NCBI GenBank assembly: GCA_028699795.1 | Contig: JAQVTZ010000049.1 | Location: 1 to 11,083 of the forward strand | Origin: Clostridia bacterium | GTDB taxonomy: Bacteria > Bacillota > Clostridia > Christensenellales > DTU072 | Direction of reading: 5' to 3' | Length of the DNA stretch: 11,083 nucleotides | Shown here: positions 5,516-11,083 of the stretch, in pieces | Position numbering within the stretch: the first letter of the stretch is position 1 | Layout of the letters: each line of letters starts with the position of its first letter | Made by a program: the position numbers and the translations under genes | The notes under the pieces: model-generated | The model's input: the letters and a program-made list of their open reading frames with translations, nothing else | Told to the model about the DNA's origin: nothing | The model's database searches: none

Positions 5516-7461
5516 GCGACTTAGATAACAAGCCAAAAGACGGCGCTCAAGAAAGCAAAGGCTTCGATCTCGGCAGCGCATTGGGCATGGGCGGCCCCGA
5601 AGTCCCCGAAACCATCGACAAACCCGAAAACTTTAAGGGTACTGTGGCTAGATTGCTAAAGTATCTACGCCCCCAATTGGTGCCGCTGGTAACGATGATA
5701 ATCATCGCCGCCATTGGTACTTGGTTCGCAATTTGGGTTCCCGATATTCTCAAAAAAGTGACCAATGCTCTTACCGACAGTTTGCAGTATTTTATCGATA
5801 TCCGTCTTCCCGCACAATCCAACGGCGAAGGAAACGGGGTGTTGTATACCTACATCGCGCCCATTCTTTGGACTTGCGCCGCGCTGTATGTGCTTAACTC
5901 GCTATTCCAACTGACAAGCGGTATGATCGCCGCAACAATGAGCCAAAAAGTCGTACGCCGCATGAGAAGCGATGTCAAGGACAAACTGGACAAAGTTTCG
6001 CTAAGTTACTTTGACTCTACGCCCACAGGCGATACGCTTTCGCGCGTGACGAATGACATCGAAATGGTATCCATTACGCTGCAAGAGAGTATCAACCAAA
6101 TCATTACGGGGGGGATGACTGTCATCGGTGTGTTTATCATGATGATGCGCATAGACTGGATGTTGTCTATTATCGCTTTGGTCAGCCTGCCTCTGCTGTT
6201 TTTTGCTTCGCGTATTATTGTCAAAAAAGCGCATATCGAGTTTGCGCGGCAACAAAAACGGATTGGCGAGCTAAACGGCCACATCGAAGAGATGTATGCC
6301 GGGCACAATATCGTCAAACTGTATAATCACGAAGACGAAAGTCTCGAGGATTTCGAAAAAATTAACGCTGAACTCAAAAAAGCAACCCGAAAATCTCAAT
6401 TTTATGCCGGCATTGTGCTTCCTACTATTAAGTTTATCAACAACTTGTGCTATGTGGGAATTTGCGTAGGCGGCGGCTTCCGTGCAGGTCAAGGTGTCAT
6501 AACGATCGGCGATATTCAAGCCTTATTACAATATACCCGTCAGTTTGCCCAACCGATAGAAAACATAAGCAATATTGCCAACACCATTCAAACCGCGATG
6601 GCAGCAGCCGAGCGTGTCTTCCAAATATTTGATTTAGAAGAAATGACGCCCGAAACACTAAAACCTAGATCCGTTGCCGACATTCAAGGCCAAGTGGACA
6701 TGGAACACCTTGCATTTTCTTATAGCAAGACCAAACCGCTGATTACCGATCTCAGCTTGCATGTCAACGCGGGCGAATCGATTGCGATAGTAGGGCCTAC
6801 AGGCGCAGGCAAAACGACACTTGTCAACTTGCTGATGCGTTTTTATGAGTTAGACAAAGGCCGCATTTTGATAGACGGTGTAGACATGAAGGAATACACG
6901 AGGGATGACCTCCGAAGCCTTTACGGCATGGTGCTGCAAGATACATGGTTGTTTAATGGCACCGTGGCGGACAATATTGCCTACGGCAATCCCAGCGCTA
7001 CCCGTGAAGAAATTATTGTTGCCGCAGAAAAGGCATATGCTCACAGCTTTATCGAAACAATGGAAAACGGCTACGATACCGTGCTAAAAGAGGATGCAAG
7101 CAATATCAGTCAAGGACAAAAACAGCTTCTGACAATTGCGCGCGCAATTCTCAAAAACCCCAAAATTATTATTTTGGACGAGGCGACCAGCTCCGTCGAT
7201 ACCCGCACCGAAAAATATGTGCAAAGCGCGATGCTTGCAATGATGGAAGGCAAGACGAGTTTTGTTATTGCGCACCGTCTGTCTACGATTAAGAGCGCGG
7301 CGCTTATCCTTGTGATGAATCACGGCGATGTGGTGGAGCTTGGCAACCACGAAACATTGATGGAAAAGCAAGGTTTCTATTACGAGTTATATAACAGCCA
7401 GTTTGCGGGAGTGACGGACGAGAACCGCGACGACGATACCGCAGGCTTCCGCCAAACATAG
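5512..7461 (+). CDS. Heterodimeric ABC exporter, half with catalytic nucleotide-site residues
   Basis: 649 residues from the ATG at 5512, which overlaps the previous stop as ATGA and is preceded by AGGAGG at 5496-5501. Residues 1-45 are a Gly/Pro/acidic cytoplasmic leader. TM1 (about 55-79) and TM2 (about 112-140) are separated by a modest loop, and four more membrane segments follow. The nucleotide-binding domain has Walker A GPTGAGKTT (428-436), Q-loop VLQDTWLF, Walker B ILDEATSSVD with catalytic E557, and switch His H588 in AHRLSTI. Its signature is ISQGQ (532-536) rather than LSGGQ. The consensus ATP site is thus this protein's Walker A/B facing the intact FSGGQ of the first subunit, and the degenerate site is the reverse. 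This is the split expected of heterodimeric exporters such as TM287/TM288 or BmrC/BmrD. The pair should sit in the cytoplasmic membrane. No cognate regulator gene or substrate clue lies nearby. Confidence 0.94.
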   Translation: MSDLDNKPKDGAQESKGFDLGSALGMGGPEVPETIDKPENFKGTVARLLKYLRPQLVPLVTMIIIAAIGTWFAIWVPDILKKVTNALTDSLQYFIDIRLPAQSNGEGNGVLYTYIAPILWTCAALYVLNSLFQLTSGMIAATMSQKVVRRMRSDVKDKLDKVSLSYFDSTPTGDTLSRVTNDIEMVSITLQESINQIITGGMTVIGVFIMMMRIDWMLSIIALVSLPLLFFASRIIVKKAHIEFARQQKRIGELNGHIEEMYAGHNIVKLYNHEDESLEDFEKINAELKKATRKSQFYAGIVLPTIKFINNLCYVGICVGGGFRAGQGVITIGDIQALLQYTRQFAQPIENISNIANTIQTAMAAAERVFQIFDLEEMTPETLKPRSVADIQGQVDMEHLAFSYSKTKPLITDLSLHVNAGESIAIVGPTGAGKTTLVNLLMRFYELDKGRILIDGVDMKEYTRDDLRSLYGMVLQDTWLFNGTVADNIAYGNPSATREEIIVAAEKAYAHSFIETMENGYDTVLKEDASNISQGQKQLLTIARAILKNPKIIILDEATSSVDTRTEKYVQSAMLAMMEGKTSFVIAHRLSTIKSAALILVMNHGDVVELGNHETLMEKQGFYYELYNSQFAGVTDENRDDDTAGFRQT

Positions 7462-7489
7462 TTGTAATATTTTTTGTTAAAGTATTTCT

Positions 7490-7517
7490 CTTCATGTAGC
7501 TTACTACCTATATGAAG
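7490..7517. repeat. Two-part inverted repeat after the exporter operon
   Basis: CTTCAT at 7490-7495 pairs with ATGAAG at 7512-7517. Inside it GTAG (7496-7499) pairs with CTAC (7504-7507) around the loop CTTA, leaving CTAT as a 3' bulge. No U-run follows on the + strand; the only T-run (7470-7475) lies before the hairpin, so this is not a standard intrinsic terminator. It may be an operator or a chance dyad in the AT-rich 187-bp gap 7462-7648, which otherwise holds only the prs promoter and leader and no ORF. Confidence 0.3.
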
Positions 7518-7573
7518 AAAATTAAAATATAAGATAGAATTCTTACTAGTTTTGTATGTACCGTGAAATTTGT

Positions 7574-7602
7574 TTGTAAATCGGGGAATACTATGCTATA
7601 AT
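7574..7602 (+). promoter_or_regulatory. Promoter of the prs-rho operon
   Basis: TATAAT at 7597-7602 is a perfect -10 with TG at 7594-7595 (extended -10). TTGTAA at 7574-7579 is a 4-of-6 match to the -35 box with a 17-nt spacer. The start of transcription should be near 7609, giving a 40-nt AT-rich leader that ends in GGAGG at 7640-7644, 4 nt before the ATG. The genes downstream are spaced by 5, 19 and 19 nt with no other promoter visible, so this site probably serves all four. Confidence 0.75.
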
Positions 7603-7648
7603 CGTAATACAATTGAATTTTTAAATTTTTACCGTATTCGGAGGAACT

Positions 7649-8800
7649 ATGCCCACTTTTTTTACTTCCGTGTTCGAGAACGCGTCTCCTGTTGCACCGT
7701 TAGGACTAATTGTGTTAGAAGGAGCAGAAGAACTCGGAAAGTTAATCGACAGTTACCTTGTGCAATGGTATAACAGAGATGTCGGATTCAAAGACCCAAA
7801 ATTCAAAAGAGATACTTTTATAATAAAAAGCCAATGTCCGCGGTTTACAACGGGAGACGGCAAAGCTATCATAGAAGAAAGCGTACGCGGTTACGATTTA
7901 TATTTTTTGATAGATGTAGGAAACTACAATATTAAATATAATATGTACGGACACAAAAACTGTATGTCTCCGGACGATCATTTTGCCGATCTTAAGCGAC
8001 TGATTAGCGCGGCAGGAGGCAAAGCGGAAAGAATTACGGTGGTCATGCCCATACTTTACGGAGGCAGACAACACAGGCGAAACAGCCGCGAATCTTTGGA
8101 TTGCGCGCAAATGCTGCAAGAGTTGTTTGCGATGGGGGTAAAGGATATTATCACATTCGATGCGCACGACCCAAGAGTCCAAAACGCAGTACCGCTGATG
8201 GGCTTCGACAATTTCTTTCCTACCTATCAAATATTAAAAGAACTCAAAGGCAGGTTCCCCGAAGTTTCGTTGGACAAAGACAGTTTTATGGTTGTCAGTC
8301 CCGATGAGGGCGCAATGAACCGCAATATCTATTATGCTTCGGTGTTGGGTGTCGACTTGGGCATGTTCTACAAGCGTCGCGACTATACTAATATCGTAAA
8401 CGGCAGAAATCCTATTGTAGCGCACGAATACATTGGCGCAGATGTTTCGGGCAAAGACATATTTGTAGCAGACGACATTATCGCAACGGGAGACTCGGTG
8501 CTTCGTCTCTGCCGCGAATTAAAAGAAAAAGGTTGCAAAAATATCTTTTTGATGGCAACCTATTCGCTGTTTACGGAAGGGCTTGCAAAATTTGATAATG
8601 CTTATAATGAAGGTCTTTTTACAGCGGTAATCGGCACCAACTTGACTTATTGTCCAGATGAGGTCAAAAACAGAAATTGGTTTGCTTGCGCAGATGTATC
8701 CAAATATATATCGTACATAATAAGCTCTTGCAACCAAAACAAATCGGTTTCGCCGCTTCTTAATTCCGCCGACCGCATACACGAACTTATCGGCAAATAA
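7649..8800 (+). CDS. prs: Ribose-phosphate pyrophosphokinase (PRPP synthetase), long clostridial-type
   Basis: 383 residues, against about 315 for the Bacillus enzyme. The ATG follows GGAGG at 7640-7644. The enzyme transfers pyrophosphate from ATP to ribose 5-phosphate to make PRPP for purine, pyrimidine, NAD, His and Trp synthesis. Recognisable landmarks are MPILYGGRQHRR (133-144; counterpart of PYxxYARQDR), FDAHDP (170-175; counterpart of DLHAxQ), VVSPDEGAMNRN (215-226), the catalytic KRR loop (242-244), and the PRPP-binding loop VADDIIATGDS (273-283). The loop differs from the canonical DDIIDTAGT: the acidic residue after DDII is Ala and the glycine pair reads GD. I recall similar loops in other long clostridial homologues. 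The N-terminal extension (about 1-60) and the C-terminal part DVSKYISYII are also outside the classical length. The family is clear. Activity is inferred from the kept KRR, DD and SPD motifs, although a related phosphoribosyltransferase-fold role is possible. Confidence 0.85.
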   Translation: MPTFFTSVFENASPVAPLGLIVLEGAEELGKLIDSYLVQWYNRDVGFKDPKFKRDTFIIKSQCPRFTTGDGKAIIEESVRGYDLYFLIDVGNYNIKYNMYGHKNCMSPDDHFADLKRLISAAGGKAERITVVMPILYGGRQHRRNSRESLDCAQMLQELFAMGVKDIITFDAHDPRVQNAVPLMGFDNFFPTYQILKELKGRFPEVSLDKDSFMVVSPDEGAMNRNIYYASVLGVDLGMFYKRRDYTNIVNGRNPIVAHEYIGADVSGKDIFVADDIIATGDSVLRLCRELKEKGCKNIFLMATYSLFTEGLAKFDNAYNEGLFTAVIGTNLTYCPDEVKNRNWFACADVSKYISYIISSCNQNKSVSPLLNSADRIHELIGK

Positions 8801-8805
8801 ACGAT

Positions 8806-9273
8806 ATGAATGCCAGATTAACAATTTATACCGAAGACAAAACCTCATTGTTCTTCAATACGGTCTGTCGGCTCGAGCTGCAAAGAAACAAAGCGCAAAT
8901 CAGCTTCGAAGAACATGAGGAAGAGCAGCATAATAGAGTTATTTTAGGTATCAATCGCAAAAAAATAACGGTTTTGCGTATTATAGAGTATTTCACAGAC
9001 GAAGACGGAGACACAGAGCCCGAAGAAGATTTCTTCGTGCTGTCTACCGAAAAGAGCGAACCCTCCAAAGCCGTTATCGCTTTAGACGGCATCCAATTGT
9101 ATTTTTCGACAGACTTTTTTCTTGTAAGAATAGGCAAAAGTTATGTGGAAGCGCAACTCGGATGCATGTTGGGGTTGGGCGAAAACAAAACCGATTTGCA
9201 CAAGATTTATCTCAAGTGTGTTTTGTCCAATCCCAAAGATGAAATACAACAAGAAGAAATTTTTGAGTCATAA
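8806..9273 (+). CDS. Unrecognised acidic 155-residue protein
   Basis: I do not recognise a family. The frame starts with ATG 5 nt after the prs stop, without a clear ribosome binding site, so translation is probably coupled. The first 65 residues alternate hydrophobic and polar positions, as expected of beta-strands (ARLTIYTEDKTSLFF, KAQISFEEHEEEQ). There are two strongly acidic stretches, EEHEEEQ near 36-42 and DEDGDTEPEED near 65-75. There is no signal peptide, no membrane segment and no cysteine-rich or nuclease motif. The second half (IQLYFSTDFFLVRIGKSYVE) again looks strand-rich, and the end is helical and acidic. It is intact, uses codons like its neighbours, and is packed between prs and an MBL-fold gene, so it is probably a real, expressed cytoplasmic protein. 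A small beta-barrel of the DUF1934 kind was considered, but the resemblance is too faint to claim. Confidence 0.72.
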   Translation: MNARLTIYTEDKTSLFFNTVCRLELQRNKAQISFEEHEEEQHNRVILGINRKKITVLRIIEYFTDEDGDTEPEEDFFVLSTEKSEPSKAVIALDGIQLYFSTDFFLVRIGKSYVEAQLGCMLGLGENKTDLHKIYLKCVLSNPKDEIQQEEIFES

Positions 9274-9292
9274 TTTTTTACAAGGAGTTATT

Positions 9293-9946
9293 ATGAAGGT
9301 TGAATGGTTGGGACACAGCTCTTTTAAGCTAACCGAAAGCACGGGAATCTCTTTGATTACGGACCCTTTCGATGCGGAAAAAGTTGGCATCAGCTATCCC
9401 GAGGTATCCGCCGATTATGTGACGGTAAGTCATAAACATTTCGATCACGACGCGGTAGAGAATATCAAAGGCTACAAGGCAGTCATCGACATGCCGGGGG
9501 TTCACGACCTTTGCGGCGTAACGGTATACGGTCTGATGAGTTACCACGACCATAAAAAAGGAGCCTTAAGAGGCCGCAATATTATTTATAAAATCAGAAT
9601 GGATGGCGTAGAGGTATGCCATTTGGGAGATATCGGGGAGGACTTATCACCGATGCTTGCAGAGCTGATAGGTTCTATCAATGTACTTATGGTTCCTGTT
9701 GGCGGGCGTTATACCGTCAATGCGCGTCAAGCAAAAGAATATGTGGATATGCTGATGCCCGATGTTGTCATTCCAATGCATTATATGGCGGAGGGGTATC
9801 ATACCGTACTGGACGATTTGGATGACTTTTTAAAGTTGTTCGAAGAAGAAAATATAGAATACACGGGAAAAGTAATGGAGTTCGATCGCACGGATTTCGA
9901 CGGCGAAAGAACAAAAATTATCATTCCCAAGAGAGTAAGTCAGTAA
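9293..9946 (+). CDS. UlaG-like metallo-beta-lactamase-fold metal-dependent hydrolase
   Basis: 217 residues, starting at the ATG at 9293 behind AAGGAG (9282-9287) with a 5-nt gap. A longer reading would overlap the previous gene by 131 nt. The protein begins MKVEWLGHSSFKL, then LITDPF, and has the metal motif SHKHFDHD (H47, H49, D51, H52). SYHD (H85), HLGDIG (H110, D113) and PMHY (H163) supply the further metal ligands. This is the short single-domain group related to L-ascorbate-6-phosphate lactonase UlaG and the UPF0173/YtkL hydrolases (Lactamase_B_3 type). These are soluble enzymes using one or two Zn or Mn ions; the substrate of this branch is generally unknown. The PMHY tail and the absence of a beta-CASP domain argue against an RNase J or RNase Z role. 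It lies 19 nt after the unrecognised gene and 19 nt before rho, so it is probably co-transcribed with both. Confidence 0.87.
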   Translation: MKVEWLGHSSFKLTESTGISLITDPFDAEKVGISYPEVSADYVTVSHKHFDHDAVENIKGYKAVIDMPGVHDLCGVTVYGLMSYHDHKKGALRGRNIIYKIRMDGVEVCHLGDIGEDLSPMLAELIGSINVLMVPVGGRYTVNARQAKEYVDMLMPDVVIPMHYMAEGYHTVLDDLDDFLKLFEEENIEYTGKVMEFDRTDFDGERTKIIIPKRVSQ

Positions 9947-9965
9947 CAAATTAAGGAGTATATAC

Positions 9966-11083
9966 ATGGGTTCTCAATTTAGTAAAGAACAGCTTGATGC
10001 GATGAATATTTGGCAATTAAGAGATTACGCCCGCAAGTTAGGGCACCATTCGTCTGCATCACAACGCAAGCAACAACTTATCGATTATGTGTTGCAAAGA
10101 TATGCCGAAGGTCAAACAGATATTATTGTTAACACCGACGAAACACCCAAAAAACGAGGCCGCGGCCGTCCCCCAAAAAAAGTAATTATCAATTACGAAG
10201 CAATTGAACCGCAACCCGAAAAAACCGTTATCGCCGCCGACAGCGCAACGCAAGAGAAAACAATGACGGAACAACCTGTTTCCGCTCCTCAAATGCCGCT
10301 TCGGCCTTATGATTATTCTCAAGACAAACGAGCCGAAAAAAAAGAATATTCAGACCGCAAAGAAGGTTGGAGAACAGCTCGGTTTAGCGATAAAAACGCC
10401 AACGGATATGGCGGAGCGCAACAAACTTCTCAATACAACAATAACAATGCACAGCCTTCCCAATCGGTCGCTAATACGCCCGAAGAGATTGGAATTAGAG
10501 AAGGCGTACTCGAAATCTGTCCCGACGGATACGGGTTCCTTCGCGCAAAAAACTACGAGCAAGGCGAAGGAGATGCTTATATAGCCGTTCCCAAGATTCG
10601 CAAATCCGGTTTGCGCAAAGGGGACTTTGTGGTTGCCAATGTCAAAAAACTTGCCGAGAACAGACCATGGAATGTGCAGGAGATTATTTCGGTAAACGGC
10701 ATGCCTCCCGAAAAAGCTTACAATCGACGCAATTTCGATGCACTAACCCCCATCTATCCCGACAGCCGTCTCAAGCTGGAGATTTCAGGCGAAAAAAACG
10801 ATTTTGCCATAAGAGCGATAGACCTCGTGGCCCCTATCGGCAAAGGCCAAAGGGCCATGATTGTCAGTCCGCCCAAAGCAGGCAAAACAACGCTTCTTAA
10901 AAAGATTGCCCACAGCATTACCACCAATCATCCCGACGCGCACCTTATCGTGCTTCTTGTAGACGAGCGTCCCGAAGAAGTGACCGATATGCAACGGAGC
11001 ATTAAGGGTGAAGTTGTGTATAGCACTTTCGACGAAATGGCCGAACACCATACCAAAGCCGCCGAAATGGTACTGGAGCGCTC
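9966..11083 (+). CDS. rho: Transcription termination factor Rho, 5' part, with long N-terminal insert
   Basis: The frame runs open off the window end; 372 full codons are visible. The ATG at 9966 follows AAGGAG (9953-9958) by 7 nt. Residues about 5-46 (FSKEQLDAMNIWQLRDYARKLG) form the SAP-like Rho_N helical domain. Residues about 47-178 are a hydrophilic insert with a basic AT-hook-like KKRGRGRPPKK (62-72) and an Asn/Gln-rich part, including QQTSQYNNNN (152-161). The cold-shock-type RNA-binding domain follows (EGVLEICPDGYGFLRA from 179, then DAYIAVPKIRKSGLRKGD). Next comes the RecA-like motor with Walker A PPKAGKTT (302-309) and Walker B VLLVDERPEEV (329-339). Rho is a hexameric ATP-driven RNA translocase that ends transcription. 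The C-terminal third, with the Q- and R-loops and Arg finger, lies beyond the window. It is the fourth gene of the prs operon. The identification is firm. Confidence 0.96.
   Translation, partial: MGSQFSKEQLDAMNIWQLRDYARKLGHHSSASQRKQQLIDYVLQRYAEGQTDIIVNTDETPKKRGRGRPPKKVIINYEAIEPQPEKTVIAADSATQEKTMTEQPVSAPQMPLRPYDYSQDKRAEKKEYSDRKEGWRTARFSDKNANGYGGAQQTSQYNNNNAQPSQSVANTPEEIGIREGVLEICPDGYGFLRAKNYEQGEGDAYIAVPKIRKSGLRKGDFVVANVKKLAENRPWNVQEIISVNGMPPEKAYNRRNFDALTPIYPDSRLKLEISGEKNDFAIRAIDLVAPIGKGQRAMIVSPPKAGKTTLLKKIAHSITTNHPDAHLIVLLVDERPEEVTDMQRSIKGEVVYSTFDEMAEHHTKAAEMVLER

Noticed and set aside
7462..7520. Intrinsic terminator after the exporter operon
   Set aside because: The only T-run (7470-7475) precedes rather than follows the hairpin, and A-rich sequence follows it on the + strand.
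9143..9292. 50-residue N-terminal extension of the MBL-fold protein
   Set aside because: It overlaps the preceding gene out of frame. The extension is not family-like, while the ATG at 9293 has AAGGAG and begins with the family's MKVEWLGHSSF.

Overview
The window reads as a piece of chromosome from a low-to-mid GC Bacillota, most likely an uncultured or gut-type Clostridia. That placement is inference. It rests on the split-type glutamate synthase domain next to glnA and an ANTAR regulator of the NitR type, the long clostridial-style PRPP synthetase, strong AGGAGG-like ribosome binding sites, extended -10 promoters, and a Rho with a long hydrophilic N-terminal insert. All recognised genes lie on the + strand and coding density is high. 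I saw no tRNA, rRNA, CRISPR array, phage gene or transposase.

Region 1 (1-2429) is nitrogen assimilation. It holds the 3' end of a glutamate synthase GXGXG-domain gene, a 191-bp gap filled by an inverted-repeat-bounded element, a glutamine synthetase family gene, and 3 nt later an ANTAR antiterminator whose pseudo-receiver lacks the phospho-acceptor Asp. The glutamine synthetase homologue is the most surprising gene: by mental alignment several ammonium-site, metal and phosphate-site residues are replaced, although the rest of the fold and the glutamate-binding arginines are kept.

Region 2 (2430-7461) is a two-gene ABC exporter operon. It has its own extended -10 promoter and a 12-bp leader hairpin that runs from about the transcription start into the Shine-Dalgarno sequence. 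The genes overlap by ATGA and encode the two halves of a heterodimeric type IV exporter. The first half has a degenerate nucleotide site and an unusually large extracytoplasmic insertion of about 430 residues between TM1 and TM2. The second half has the intact catalytic residues.

Region 3 (7462-11083) is a probable four-gene operon read from an extended -10 promoter: a divergent PRPP synthetase, an unrecognised 155-residue acidic protein, a UlaG-like metallo-beta-lactamase-fold hydrolase, and the 5' two-thirds of rho. The gaps are 5, 19 and 19 nt. The Rho N-terminal insert carries an AT-hook-like basic motif and an Asn/Gln-rich stretch, recalling the prion-like segment described in Clostridium botulinum Rho.

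No complete new multi-gene system is evident. The items most worth a second look are the degenerate glutamine synthetase homologue paired with NitR, the giant exporter ectodomain, the Rho insert, the leader hairpin of the exporter operon and the inverted-repeat element before glnA.
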